From: UBA2773 sp964643985
GTDB taxonomy: Bacteria > Patescibacteriota > Minisyncoccia > Moranbacterales > DUUL01
Assembly: GCA_964643985.1 (NCBI GenBank)
Contig: CAZXUS010000018.1
Location: forward strand, 1-22,727
Direction: 5' to 3'
Length of the DNA stretch: 22,727 bases
Shown here: positions 7,404 to 15,514 of the stretch, piece by piece
Numbering within the stretch: position 1 is the first letter of the stretch
Layout: every line of letters starts with the position of its first letter
Made by a program: the position numbers and the translations under genes
The notes under the pieces: generated by a model
Seen by the model: only the letters and a program-made list of their open reading frames with translations
Databases searched by the model: none
What the model was told of the DNA's origin: nothing

Positions 7404-7761
7404 CAACTGTGGCATTGCAGTGTCAAATTTACACTTTTAAAACTTTTACTCCCAGGGTCGTCTGCTTGCCGGCAGGCAGGTGAGCAATTTGCTTTCGGCA
7501 GGTTGAGATTTAATATTTAGGAATGAATAGATAATTTGTAAGTTGTAAATAGTTCTAGAAAAAAGAGGGGCTCTCACCTCTCTTTCTTTGTTAAAATTAA
7601 AGTGAAAACTTTTTTGGTTTGGTTCGTTATACTAAATGTTAGAGGGGTAGTAAAATTTCAGTCTTTTGATATGTAATAAAAAATAGGATGTGTTAGAATA
7701 AATTGACAAAATGGTCTGAATTAGTTTCGGGGATTTAGATAATAATTGATTGATAAATGTG
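7404..7761. other. Divergent intergenic region between ars and ABC operons
   Basis: No gene is supported in this stretch. It holds a GC-rich palindromic repeat (7461-7480), a stem-loop (arms 7562-7570 and 7577-7585, one G-U wobble, 6-nt loop) and a TTGACA at 7703-7708 that lacks a good -10 partner. A TATACT at 7628-7633 and GATAAT at 7738-7743 are possible -10 boxes. The promoter of the ABC operon is therefore not resolved. Confidence 0.4.
7461..7480. repeat. GC-rich palindromic repeat
   Basis: On the minus strand this reads CCTGCCTGCCGGCAAGCAGA, a near-palindrome. It shares the core GGGTCGYCTGCYTGCCGGCAGGCAGG (in overlapping parts) with 16714-16739. Such elements are common in spacers of Parcubacteria-like genomes. 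Confidence 0.7.
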
Positions 7762-8973
7762 ATGAAAAATAATTTGATGTATATTCAGATAGGAACGTTA
7801 AAGTTGGCCTGGAGAAGTTTAACCAAAAACAAGGCTCGTTCTTTATTGACTTCGTTGGGAGTGATTATCGGAGCGGCCACTATTGTTTTGGTTATTGAAA
7901 TGGGAAGCGGTGCTAGCGCTCAAATTGAAGAGCAGTATTCAAATATGAGTGTAACTACTATTCTTATTAACGCTCCTTCGGCTGATGGTAAAAAATCGAA
8001 ATTAGACGTTGAAGATGCAGATGAATTAAAAAAAAGTGAAAATATTTCTTTAGCAGTGCCTCAACTTACTGGAAAAGTTCAGGTGAGCGGAGGTGATAAT
8101 TCTTATCAAGCTGGTATCTTAGGAAGTTTTCCAGAATTTGTTGAAATTGTTAATTTAGAAATGAATCAGGGACGATTTTTTAATCAAGAAGAAGAAGAGG
8201 ATCATATCAAGGTAGCGGTTTTAGGGGCGACAGTAGTTGAAGAACTATATGGAGCTCAAGATGCAGAAGTTATTGGTGAAACGATTGTAATTGGGAAAAA
8301 ACAGTTTGAAATAATTGGGATAGCGGAATATAAAGGGGGGTCGATTGGCCCGATTTCCGTGGATGATAGTATTGTTTTGCCTTATTCATCATCTTATCGT
8401 TATGTATTGGGTAAGAGTGGAAAGTTTAATCTTAACATACAAGCTACTAATGTTGATGTAATTAATTTGGCCATGGAAGATGCGGGGGTTATTTTAAGGG
8501 AGTCTCATGGATTAAAAGCTGGAATGGTGGATGATTTTCGTTTGCGTGATATGGGCGCTAATGTGCAGTCAGCCAAGGACAGTGCTAAAACGATGGCCTT
8601 GCTCTTAGGAAGTGTAGGATTTATTGTTCTTTTAGTAGGAGGAATTGGGATTATGAATGTGATGCATATTATTGTCAAAGAACGAACAAAGGAAATTGGA
8701 ATAAGAAAAGCAATCGGAGCTCAAAAATCTCATATTATGTTGCAGTTTTTGCTAGAATCAATTATTTTAAGCGTGTTTGGAGCTGTGATAGGTTTAATAA
8801 TGGCCACGGGAATTTTTTATATTTTAAAAGCTTATGGTCTGGATATTGTTTTTGTTTGGTGGAGCTATGGACTTTCAACGTTGTTTACTGTGAGTATAGG
8901 AGTATTTTTTGGGTATTATCCAGCTATGCAAGCTTCTCAATTAAAACCAATCGATACTTTGAGATATGAGTAA
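7762..8973 (+). CDS. MacB-like ABC transporter permease (FtsX family)
   Basis: This 403-residue membrane subunit has the MacB/FtsX topology. One N-terminal transmembrane helix (about 27-48) is followed by a large extracytoplasmic domain (about 50-270) and three C-terminal helices (about 275-300, 330-355, 366-388). The cytoplasmic loop KERTKEIGIRKAIGA is the typical FtsX coupling region that contacts the ATPase. The ATG at 7762 is preferred over TTG at 7750 and GTG at 7759. None has a Shine-Dalgarno sequence. It leads a four-gene + strand cluster with a lipoprotein, an adaptor and an ATPase. MacB transporters use the ATPase cycle to drive a periplasmic adaptor and export peptides, antibiotics or lipoproteins. 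The substrate here is unknown. Confidence 0.88.
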   Translation: MKNNLMYIQIGTLKLAWRSLTKNKARSLLTSLGVIIGAATIVLVIEMGSGASAQIEEQYSNMSVTTILINAPSADGKKSKLDVEDADELKKSENISLAVPQLTGKVQVSGGDNSYQAGILGSFPEFVEIVNLEMNQGRFFNQEEEEDHIKVAVLGATVVEELYGAQDAEVIGETIVIGKKQFEIIGIAEYKGGSIGPISVDDSIVLPYSSSYRYVLGKSGKFNLNIQATNVDVINLAMEDAGVILRESHGLKAGMVDDFRLRDMGANVQSAKDSAKTMALLLGSVGFIVLLVGGIGIMNVMHIIVKERTKEIGIRKAIGAQKSHIMLQFLLESIILSVFGAVIGLIMATGIFYILKAYGLDIVFVWWSYGLSTLFTVSIGVFFGYYPAMQASQLKPIDTLRYE

Positions 8974-9009
8974 TAGAAATTTAAATAATATTAATAAATC
9001 AATAATAAA

Positions 9010-9501
9010 ATGATTATGAAAAAAACAATGACAACTTTACTTTTTTTGGGAATGGTATTTTTTCTTTCTGGATGTGGAAGCACTCAGCCGGAAGATGAAT
9101 TAAAACAACTTTCAACCTTAACGGCTGAAGAAGAATTAGCAACTCCTAGTCGACCAGCCGAAGTTAATGGAATGATATCTTTAATAGATGGGAATAAATT
9201 AATTATTCAAAATGAGATAGGAAGGGAAATTTTATCCGAAGAAGAGCAAGCGAAACAATCAGCTGAAAAGAAGGCTATGACTCAAGAAGAACGACAAGCA
9301 GTCAGAGCTACTGAAAAAGAAGCAGTTGAGACTGAAAATTTAACTTTGGTGATTCCAGTAGGAACGCTTGTCTTAAAAGGACTTGGTGACGGAGAAGGAG
9401 GCCTTCAAAAAACCGAATTTAGTGAATTAAAAAAAGGTGTCTATATTTCAATCTGGAAAATCGGAGACGGTATTGAAATAATTAAAATAAAGGGGTCATA
9501 A
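9010..9501 (+). CDS. Hypothetical lipoprotein of the ABC export cluster
   Basis: The 163-residue product starts with a lipoprotein signal peptide ending in FLSGC (Cys22 from the ATG at 9010; an ATG at 9016 is equally possible). The mature part opens with an acidic stretch, then a beta-rich segment beginning VNGMISLIDGNKLII, a charged Glu/Lys/Ala helix (about residues 78-110) and a second beta-rich segment to the C-terminus. The split beta pattern resembles small extracytoplasmic OB-like domains seen next to ABC exporters, but I do not recognise the family. It lies between permease and adaptor genes with gaps of about 36 nt on each side, so an accessory role on the outer membrane face is likely. 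Confidence 0.75.
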   Translation: MIMKKTMTTLLFLGMVFFLSGCGSTQPEDELKQLSTLTAEEELATPSRPAEVNGMISLIDGNKLIIQNEIGREILSEEEQAKQSAEKKAMTQEERQAVRATEKEAVETENLTLVIPVGTLVLKGLGDGEGGLQKTEFSELKKGVYISIWKIGDGIEIIKIKGS

Positions 9502-9536
9502 GTAATTTATTTGGTAATAATTTTATTGTAAATATT

Positions 9537-10730
9537 ATGATTAAAGAAAAAATTATAAATAATAAGAAAAAAGTTTTCATTGGATTGTTAGCTATTTTGC
9601 TAGTAGGTGGTTACTTTGGTTTTTTTGGGCAAGACGAGACAAAAGAACTAGAATATGAAACAGAAAAAGTGACTAAAGGAGCTATTCAATCGGCTATTTC
9701 AGTTGATGGAAAAATAGTTTTTGATACTTGGAATTTGGAATTTCTTAATTCAGGGACGGTCGAGAGTATAGATGTTTCTCTTGGTGATTTGGTTGAGAAG
9801 GAGCAAGTTTTAGCTAGGTCTGATTCAAGCACTGAGGATAATAAAGTAGCTCAGTCAAGAGCTGACCTCAACTCTAGTTTTTTGGATGCTGAACGACTTT
9901 CCGAGGAAGGGGTTGATTACGAAATTAAAAAGAAGGCTTATGAAGCAGCACAAGAAAAAGAAGAAAATGAAGATGATTTATATGACAAAAATGTAGAACT
10001 TTATGGGGAGAATTCAACTCAGGCCTTAGCTCAAAAAATTAAAAAAGAGTCCGCTGAAGCCGATGTAAAAGATGCTAAAAAACAAATGGAACAAGTAGAA
10101 GCAAATTATCAAGATGCTCAGTATCAACTTAGTAAAAGTCAAGCCAGTTACGCCTCTTCTCAGGAAGCTTATGATAATTATCAAATTAGTTCTCCAATCG
10201 GAGGAGTGGTAGTGGCACAAATTAATGGAACTATTGGGAGTGTGGTCGGTGGTGACAAGACTACCGCCTCAGAGCCATTTATAGTATTGGTTGATCCAAA
10301 AAGTTTTTGGTTTGAGACTTATGTTGAAGACGTGGAAGCTTTGAAAATAGAATCGGGAATGAAGTCCTATATAGAACTGGAGGCTTATCCGGATGAAGAA
10401 TTTGAAGGTGAAGTAGTTTTTGTATCTCCGGTAGCCGAAGTGGATGCTAATGATTTGGCAAATTATAAGGTGATAGTTTCTGTCTCTGATACTGATTTGA
10501 AATTTCTTAGTGATATGGCGGGATCAGCTGACCTTGTTTCTAATGAAGTTCGAGGTGTGTTAATGGTTTCTAACTCGGCCGTTAAAAATGTAGATGGTCG
10601 ACAAACAGTTATTGTTAAAAATGGAGAAAACTTTGAAGAACGAGAGGTGAAAACTGGATTTACGAATGGTAAACAAGTAGAAGTGAAGTTGGGACTAGAA
10701 GTTGGTGAGATGGTAGTAATTGTAAAATAA
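9537..10730 (+). CDS. MacA/HlyD-like membrane fusion adaptor
   Basis: This 397-residue adaptor has an N-terminal membrane anchor (about 13-30), a short lipoyl-like half (about 60-90) and a long Glu/Lys/Ala-rich coiled-coil hairpin (about 100-215). The second lipoyl half begins ISSPIGGVVVAQINGTIGS, followed by the beta-barrel and membrane-proximal domains to residue 397. This is the MacA/HlyD plan. It should link the permease to an extracytoplasmic partner. The window shows no outer-membrane channel gene, consistent with a monoderm or atypical envelope. The stop lies 2 nt before the ATPase start, so the two are tightly coupled. Confidence 0.87.
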   Translation: MIKEKIINNKKKVFIGLLAILLVGGYFGFFGQDETKELEYETEKVTKGAIQSAISVDGKIVFDTWNLEFLNSGTVESIDVSLGDLVEKEQVLARSDSSTEDNKVAQSRADLNSSFLDAERLSEEGVDYEIKKKAYEAAQEKEENEDDLYDKNVELYGENSTQALAQKIKKESAEADVKDAKKQMEQVEANYQDAQYQLSKSQASYASSQEAYDNYQISSPIGGVVVAQINGTIGSVVGGDKTTASEPFIVLVDPKSFWFETYVEDVEALKIESGMKSYIELEAYPDEEFEGEVVFVSPVAEVDANDLANYKVIVSVSDTDLKFLSDMAGSADLVSNEVRGVLMVSNSAVKNVDGRQTVIVKNGENFEEREVKTGFTNGKQVEVKLGLEVGEMVVIVK

Positions 10731-10732
10731 TT

Positions 10733-11392
10733 ATGAAAAATATTATTTCTCTTAAAAAAGTTCACAAAGGCTACCAACTGGGAAAAAGTTTTGTACCGGT
10801 TATCAAAGGGGTCGATGTTGAAATTAAAAACGGAGAGTTTGTTGTGTTGATGGGGCCTTCAGGTTCAGGCAAAACAACTCTGATGAATGTTGTGGGATGT
10901 TTGGATGTTCCAGAGCAAGGGGATTATTTTCTTGATAATAATAATGTGGCTAAAATTGACGAAGACGAATTGGCCTCAATAAGAAACAAATATTTAGGCT
11001 TTGTTTTTCAAAGTTTTAATTTGATTGCAGACCTGACTGTTTTGGAAAATGTCTCATTGCCGAGTTTTTATGCTGGTTATGAAAATATTAAAAAAGCCAA
11101 AGAAGTTTTGACGAAAATTGGACTAGGAGAAAGGTTGGACTATCTTCCGAATGAATTATCTGGAGGGCAAAAACAACGTGTGGCTATTGCACGAGCTTTA
11201 ATAAATGATCCGGAAATTATTTTAGCCGATGAACCAACCGGAAATTTAGATAGCAAATCAGGGAAAGAGGTAATGGAGATATTTAAAGAACTAAACGAAG
11301 AAGGCAAAACAATTATCCTAGTTACTCACGATGATTACACGGCTAGTTTTGCTTCGCGAAAAATTAATTTAAAGGATGGATTAATAATTTAA
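10733..11392 (+). CDS. ABC transporter ATP-binding protein (MacB/LolD type)
   Basis: The 219-residue ATPase contains every expected motif: Walker A GPSGSGKT (41-48), Q-loop Gln93 in VFQSFNL, signature LSGGQ (142-146), Walker B IILADE (162-167), D-loop NLDS and switch His199 (VTHD). The length and the VFQSFNLI segment place it with the MacB/LolD/FtsE group that pairs with FtsX-type permeases. It is the last gene of the + strand export cluster and probably powers the permease encoded at 7762. A stem-loop with a T-run lies downstream at 11438-11466. Confidence 0.93.
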   Translation: MKNIISLKKVHKGYQLGKSFVPVIKGVDVEIKNGEFVVLMGPSGSGKTTLMNVVGCLDVPEQGDYFLDNNNVAKIDEDELASIRNKYLGFVFQSFNLIADLTVLENVSLPSFYAGYENIKKAKEVLTKIGLGERLDYLPNELSGGQKQRVAIARALINDPEIILADEPTGNLDSKSGKEVMEIFKELNEEGKTIILVTHDDYTASFASRKINLKDGLII

Positions 11393-11437
11393 AAAAATAG
11401 AGACTTGAGAATTAATTTTTTGACAAAGTTGTTATTT

Positions 11438-11466
11438 AAAACCGAAAATATTAAGCGGTTTTTTTA
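11438..11466 (+). terminator. Intrinsic terminator of the first ABC operon
   Basis: AAAACCG (11438-11444) pairs with CGGTTTT (11456-11462) across an 11-nt loop and runs into further T residues. It lies 46 nt after the ATPase stop codon. Confidence 0.65.
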
Positions 11467-11503
11467 TTTTAAAAATTGAGTTTGTTGAAATACTTTCTTG
11501 ATT

Positions 11504-11576
11504 GGATTCACTCGTCCGCGTAGTTTATTTCGCATTTTCTTGCGGGGCTACCGAGTATAAACTTCGGATCCGACGG
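11504..11576. repeat. GAGTATAAACTTC-type dispersed repeat, copy 1
   Basis: The ends GGATTCACTCGTCCGC and GCTACCGAGTATAAACTTC plus GGATCCGACGG recur at 16739-16787, with a different-length middle (27 versus 3 nt). Internal pairing is possible: GGATTC with GGATCC and ACTCG (11510-11514) with CGAGT (11552-11556). Confidence 0.7.
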
Positions 11577-11640
11577 AAATAATATGAACAAAATATTGGT
11601 TAAGTTCGAATTAAATTGTGTATAAAAAAACTGCCTCCTT

Positions 11641-11684
11641 ACTGGACAGTCTGTTCGTCGGAGAGGAGCGATGTTCGAATCGCT
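11641..11684. repeat. GACAGYCTGT...ATGTTCGAA dispersed repeat, copy
   Basis: The palindrome-like ACTGGACAGTCTGTTCG is followed by GGAG and ATGTTCGAA (11671-11679). The same ordered motifs occur at 15406-15502 (ACCAGACAGCCTGTCTCG, GGAGGGATGTTCGAA). The TTCGAA resembles a tRNA T-loop, but no tRNA cloverleaf can be built. Confidence 0.55.
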
Positions 11685-11731
11685 GTGAGATAGATAAAAA
11701 AATAGGGAAGTGTAAATTTAATACTATAACA

Positions 11732-12418
11732 TTAGTTTTTTTCTGTAATAATCCCATCTTTAAGCCAAATAGCGCGATCAACATATTTTTTGTCATCTGG
11801 TTCATGGGTTACCATAATAATCGTTTGACTATATTTATCGACTAATTCTCGCATTACTTCCAATACTGCAGCTGCGGCTTCTGAATCTAGGTTTGCCGTG
11901 GGTTCATCAGCAAAAAGAATTTTTGGCTTATTAACAATTGCTCGTGCAATTGATACGCGTTGTTGTTCGCCGCCAGAGAGCTCCGAGGGCAAATTATATT
12001 CTCGTCCTTCCAAGCCGACTCTTTTTATAATTTCTCTTACATCACCATCGTATTGTTTACGAGAAAAACCGAGTGCCATCATCGGTAGCGCGATATTTTC
12101 GTAAAGATTTAATTCAGGTATCAGAGCATAATCCTGAAAAACATACCCTAACACTTGCAATCTAAATTCAGACCTTTCTTTTTCTGTCAGTTCTGACACA
12201 TCCACATTATTAATTTCTATGTATCCAGACGTTGGGTTGTCCAATAAGGCTAGTTGATGTAAAAAGGTTGACTTACCAGAACCACTGCGTCCCATAAGTG
12301 CCACAAATTCGCCTTTTTCAAGTTCCATATTTATTCCTCGCAATGCATATACCGGGCTTGAACTATTTTTCTTGTATGTTTTAACAAGATTTTTGGTTTT
12401 TAAAACGTAATCTTTCAT
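11732..12418 (-). CDS. ABC transporter ATP-binding protein (second cluster)
   Basis: The 228-residue ATPase has Walker A GRSGSGKS (43-50), Q-loop Gln95 (VFQDYALI), signature LSGGE (147-151), Walker B ILFADE (167-172) and switch His205 (VTHEPDD). The sequence places it in the MacB/LolD-type group that works with FtsX permeases. Its closest pattern differs clearly from the ATPase at 10733 (for example Glu in the signature, Ala in the D-loop region), so the two clusters are not a recent duplication. It is the last gene of the leftward adaptor-permease-ATPase operon and starts 9 nt after the permease stop. Confidence 0.93.
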   Translation of the reverse strand: MKDYVLKTKNLVKTYKKNSSSPVYALRGINMELEKGEFVALMGRSGSGKSTFLHQLALLDNPTSGYIEINNVDVSELTEKERSEFRLQVLGYVFQDYALIPELNLYENIALPMMALGFSRKQYDGDVREIIKRVGLEGREYNLPSELSGGEQQRVSIARAIVNKPKILFADEPTANLDSEAAAAVLEVMRELVDKYSQTIIMVTHEPDDKKYVDRAIWLKDGIITEKN

Positions 12419-12427
12419 TTTTTTCTT

Positions 12428-13636
12428 TTAACGCATTAAAGTTAAAATCTTTTTGCGAACCTCTCTCGTGGATGGTAAGAAAGATCCTATTAGTCCAGCT
12501 AAGACGAATAACAATATACTCATTTGCAAGGCCTTCATTTTAATTACTGGAATCATCCAACCCATCGGAAAATCAATCGGGTGGCTTATAAATAGATTAA
12601 TTACACCAAAGCGCATAATAACATATCCGAGTGTCATGCCCACTATAGTATAAAACATGCCTCGAAAAACATACGAATACATAATAGTACTTTCTGGAAT
12701 TCCGATTGCCTTAAGAATACCAATTTGTTTTCTTCTATTTACGATATCCACAAAAATAATAATGAAAATCACCAATCCTGCGACAAAGGATCCAATCACT
12801 CTCAATATTGAGCCAATTTTTTCAAAAGACTCATTAATGGTACGCCCAAAAGCAAGTTTATCATTCCAGTCTGCAATTTCATATTCTTCGAAACCAAGAG
12901 CCTGAATATCTTCAAGTGCTTTTGCTGATAAATTTTTATCTGTTAGACGTATGATAATCTCGCTAGCTTCATTCGTTGTTGAAAAGACAGAATTAAAGTC
13001 ATTTTGAGTTATAAACATCTTTGAATCTGTCTCGAAGTTTTTTGTTCTATAAATACCAATAATTTCATATTTCTTACTAATACCGTTTTCGTATTCTGCT
13101 ACAATATTATCTCCAATATGCACCCCTCCAAGATTCTCTGCAAAGACAGAGCTTCCTTGTCCGCCAGCAGCGTCCGCCCCGATCATTACTTTCGATTGGT
13201 CATTCTTTTCTAAATAGCGTCCTTCAATAATATTGGATCTTATATCCATAGCTTCGTTATCTCGCTCTGGGTCAATTCCAATCACGCCAGCTCGAAACAA
13301 AGAAACATCCCTCCCGTCGTTATTTTTGTCATTCATCAAAACAGCACCCGTAGTAACTCGTTTCGTAATAGCCTTAATATAATAAAGATCTTTTATTTTA
13401 TCAATAATTTGATTTGTATCTTTAATATAAAGGTCTCCAATTTTTGGTTCAATGATAACCTCACCGTATTGATAATCAATTTTCCCTCTATCTAATGTTG
13501 CGGTGATACCAGCAAAAATTCCATCTATAAAAAGTAAATTAAGAAAAACAACCAACATAATTAAAATTGTCAAAATTAGCGAGCCTTTGTCGCCGCGTAT
13601 AATCGTTTTTATCGCTAAAAATAATGATAGGTTCAT
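12428..13636 (-). CDS. FtsX-family ABC transporter permease (second cluster)
   Basis: This 402-residue permease has one N-terminal helix (19-37), a long extracytoplasmic domain (about 45-270) and three C-terminal helices (276-299, 325-350, 370-388). The cytoplasmic loop NRRKQIGILKAIG (300-312) is the FtsX coupling motif. Within the outer domain, GVIGIDPERDNE and EIIGIYRTKNFETD match the general pattern of MacB-like periplasmic core domains. It lies between the adaptor (13-nt gap) and the ATPase (9-nt gap), so the three should form one exporter. The substrate is unknown, but a MarR regulator next door hints at induction by a toxic compound. Confidence 0.88.
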   Translation of the reverse strand: MNLSLFLAIKTIIRGDKGSLILTILIMLVVFLNLLFIDGIFAGITATLDRGKIDYQYGEVIIEPKIGDLYIKDTNQIIDKIKDLYYIKAITKRVTTGAVLMNDKNNDGRDVSLFRAGVIGIDPERDNEAMDIRSNIIEGRYLEKNDQSKVMIGADAAGGQGSSVFAENLGGVHIGDNIVAEYENGISKKYEIIGIYRTKNFETDSKMFITQNDFNSVFSTTNEASEIIIRLTDKNLSAKALEDIQALGFEEYEIADWNDKLAFGRTINESFEKIGSILRVIGSFVAGLVIFIIIFVDIVNRRKQIGILKAIGIPESTIMYSYVFRGMFYTIVGMTLGYVIMRFGVINLFISHPIDFPMGWMIPVIKMKALQMSILLFVLAGLIGSFLPSTREVRKKILTLMR

Positions 13637-13649
13637 ATTTTACAATCCA

Positions 13650-14654
13650 TTATTTGTTCATATCAATAAATTGGACGACGTTCTGTCCCTCGGAAAGACC
13701 GCTGAGTATTTCTATGTTTTTATCGCCAATTAGTCCTGTCTCAAAATATTGCTTTGTAGGAGTCTCTTCGTTTTCATTGGGAGAATTTAATATGTAAGCA
13801 AAATATCCTCTTTCATCTTTCATCGCGAAAACACGTGGTATGGAGATGGCCTCGTTTCTATTTTCGTATTCGATGTCGATCTCTGCATTCATCCCATTCA
13901 AAATCATAATATTATCAGTATTATCTATAGCGATAATTGCTTTATAATAAGTGTTATTTTGTAAATTAATATTTCCCATTTCTATTGCCCTAACTCTTCC
14001 TTTTATTGTTTTTTCTGGATATGCATCAAATATAGTATGAGTAATATTTCCCACTTGAATTTTGGAAATATCTACTTCTGGTATCAGCGCTTCAATCCGT
14101 AGAGATTTTGGATCAATAATACGTATAAGTATGCCAGAGGCAACTTCTCCAATATTTGCATTTTGTTCAATTACAACACCGTCAATTGTTGAAGAGATGG
14201 ATGTTTTTTTTGCCTGGGCATAAACTTCATTCAGCGTTTGTCGTGCTTGTTCCGATGCTTTTTTGAGACTTAATATTTCCTTGCTGTTAAAATTGCTCGA
14301 TTTTGAACGGCCCTGTTGTTCTGCTAGTTCTGCTCGTTCTACTGCTAGTTGAGCGTTTTTTATTTGTGCCTCAATAGAATCTTTATCGAGACGCAAAATC
14401 TCCTGATTTTTCATGACAGAATCGTTTGTTTTTACACCGACCCATTCGATAATAGCCGGGATCTCGGTAGAAATATCAGTATATATTTCTGGTTGCAGAG
14501 TAGCGTTAACATTAATTGTTTTTTGAATATTTCTTAGCGCAATAAAATCGCTCTCGTATTCCTGCTTTGGCGTAAGTGTTTGCCATAAAAAGAAAGCAAT
14601 CGCAATAAGGATCGTTATAGTCACAATTGCAATGAGTAAAAGTTTTTTTTTCAT
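13650..14654 (-). CDS. HlyD/MacA-like adaptor (second cluster)
   Basis: The 334-residue protein has an N-terminal anchor (about 5-24) and split lipoyl-like segments, the second reading SSTIDGVVIEQNANIGE. A short alpha-hairpin (about 110-150) lies between them, followed by beta-barrel and membrane-proximal domains. The hairpin is much shorter than in the adaptor at 9537, so any partner it reaches must lie closer to the membrane. It is the first gene of the leftward operon and is transcribed divergently from the MarR gene across 145 nt. This is the usual arrangement for a regulator and its target. Confidence 0.85.
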   Translation of the reverse strand: MKKKLLLIAIVTITILIAIAFFLWQTLTPKQEYESDFIALRNIQKTINVNATLQPEIYTDISTEIPAIIEWVGVKTNDSVMKNQEILRLDKDSIEAQIKNAQLAVERAELAEQQGRSKSSNFNSKEILSLKKASEQARQTLNEVYAQAKKTSISSTIDGVVIEQNANIGEVASGILIRIIDPKSLRIEALIPEVDISKIQVGNITHTIFDAYPEKTIKGRVRAIEMGNINLQNNTYYKAIIAIDNTDNIMILNGMNAEIDIEYENRNEAISIPRVFAMKDERGYFAYILNSPNENEETPTKQYFETGLIGDKNIEILSGLSEGQNVVQFIDMNK

Positions 14655-14799
14655 ATAATTATTGAGTAGCTAATTTTAATTAATCATCCATAACTTTGCA
14701 CTAGACATTTTATTGAAATTACATTACTATGCAAAATAGAGAAGATTAGTAAGCATCTTCACCGTTAATCATCTTGATTGTAAAGTAATTATAAAAATT
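14655..14799. promoter_or_regulatory. Divergent promoter region, adaptor operon / marR
   Basis: On the minus strand TTGCAT (14735-14730) and TAAAAT (14713-14708), spaced by 16 nt, form a plausible promoter for the adaptor operon. Candidate repressor sites are the inverted pair TTTGCA (14695-14700) and TGCAAA (14730-14735), which spans that promoter, and a hairpin-like GAAGAT (14741-14746)/ATCTTC (14755-14760). The marR promoter is less clear (TTGCAC at 14696 with TACATT at 14720). Confidence 0.4.
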
Positions 14800-15282
14800 A
14801 TGCAAGCGTTTTCTGTTTCTAAACATTCACAACGAAAAAGTCTAGCTAATCTCAGCGTGTTAATTCGAAAAGAATCTCGTGCGGCGACTCTTTTTGTTCA
14901 TACCGTTTCTGAAATTATGAATATGCAAATTTCTGATATTAGGTGTTTGGATTTTTTAATAGAGACTCGATTTGCGACAGCTGGCGAGCTCTCTAAGGTT
15001 GCAGGTCTTACCACTGGAGCTACGACTGCAATGATTGATCGTCTGGAAAAAGCTAAATTTGTAAAACGTGAAGCAGATTCTACTGATAGACGTAAAATAA
15101 TAGTTACTTTTACTGGTAATAAATCTCATCATTTTAATATTACAAATAATTTTTTCTCAAAGAGTGTCCCAAAGCTTTTATCAACATATACCATTGAAGA
15201 GCGTAAACTTATTGCTGATTGGAACGAAAAAATGACTATATTATTTCAAGATGAAATCAAGCGATTGCGTAATGTGAAATAA
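14800..15282 (+). CDS. MarR-family transcriptional regulator
   Basis: The 160-residue protein has the MarR winged-helix core. Its recognition region is TAGELSKVAGLTTGATTAMI (about 60-79), followed by RLEKAKFVKRE and the wing arginines in DRRK (96-99). Helices on both sides would form the dimer interface. MarR proteins usually repress a neighbouring efflux or detoxification operon and release DNA when they bind a small phenolic or lipophilic ligand, or when oxidised. It is divergent from the adaptor-permease-ATPase operon, which is its likely target. The only cysteine is Cys49. An intrinsic terminator follows 43 nt downstream. Confidence 0.88.
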   Translation: MQAFSVSKHSQRKSLANLSVLIRKESRAATLFVHTVSEIMNMQISDIRCLDFLIETRFATAGELSKVAGLTTGATTAMIDRLEKAKFVKREADSTDRRKIIVTFTGNKSHHFNITNNFFSKSVPKLLSTYTIEERKLIADWNEKMTILFQDEIKRLRNVK

Positions 15283-15325
15283 TTAGATTAACTGATTCTT
15301 GCTATTTATAAATTTAAGTATAATT

Positions 15326-15353
15326 AAAAACGCGCATAAAAGCGTGTTTTTTT
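15326..15353 (+). terminator. Intrinsic terminator of marR
   Basis: AAAAACGCGC (15326-15335) pairs with GCGTGTTTTT (15342-15351) over 10 bp with one G-U wobble and a 6-nt loop, ending in a run of T. The A-run on the 5' side could also let it work weakly on the other strand, for the fic gene. Confidence 0.8.
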
Positions 15354-15385
15354 ATTATCACCAAAAAATGCCTTTAACAAAGCAT

Positions 15386-15513
15386 TTCAAAACGTTAGCT
15401 CCCCCTACCAGACAGCCTGTCTCGCGTTGCTTGTCGAGGCGGACCTGCCTCGCTGTAGCCCTGCCTACCGGCGGCAGCTTTAGCGGAGGAGGGATGTTCG
15501 AACCTGTTTTGAA
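15386..15513. repeat. GC-rich dispersed repeat bounded by inverted ends
   Basis: Short inverted ends TTCAAAAC (15386-15393) and GTTTTGAA (15506-15513) enclose a GC-rich core. The core contains GACAGCCTGTC, GAGGC/GCCTC, a CCTGCCTACCGGCGGCAG element and ATGTTCGAA (15494-15502). It shares motifs with 11641-11684 and with the CCTGCC palindromes. It is non-coding in appearance. Confidence 0.55.
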
Positions 15514-15514
15514 C

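Larger units (their letters stand above)
11393..11731. other. Convergent spacer between the two ABC clusters
   Basis: There is no credible gene in these 339 nt. The stretch contains the rightward terminator (11438-11466), a copy of the GAGTATAAACTTC repeat (11504-11576) and a copy of the GACAGTCTGT...ATGTTCGAA repeat (about 11641-11684). The last ends in a 6-bp hairpin AGCGAT/ATCGCT (11667-11672, 11679-11684). Short open frames across it follow the repeats and show no protein features. Confidence 0.5.

Noticed and set aside
11641..11690. tRNA gene (T-loop-like TTCGAAT)
   Set aside because: No acceptor, D or anticodon stems can be paired around it. The same motif recurs in other repeats.
11618..11845. 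Short + strand frame over the repeat
   Set aside because: It starts in a dispersed repeat and runs antisense into the ABC ATPase gene.
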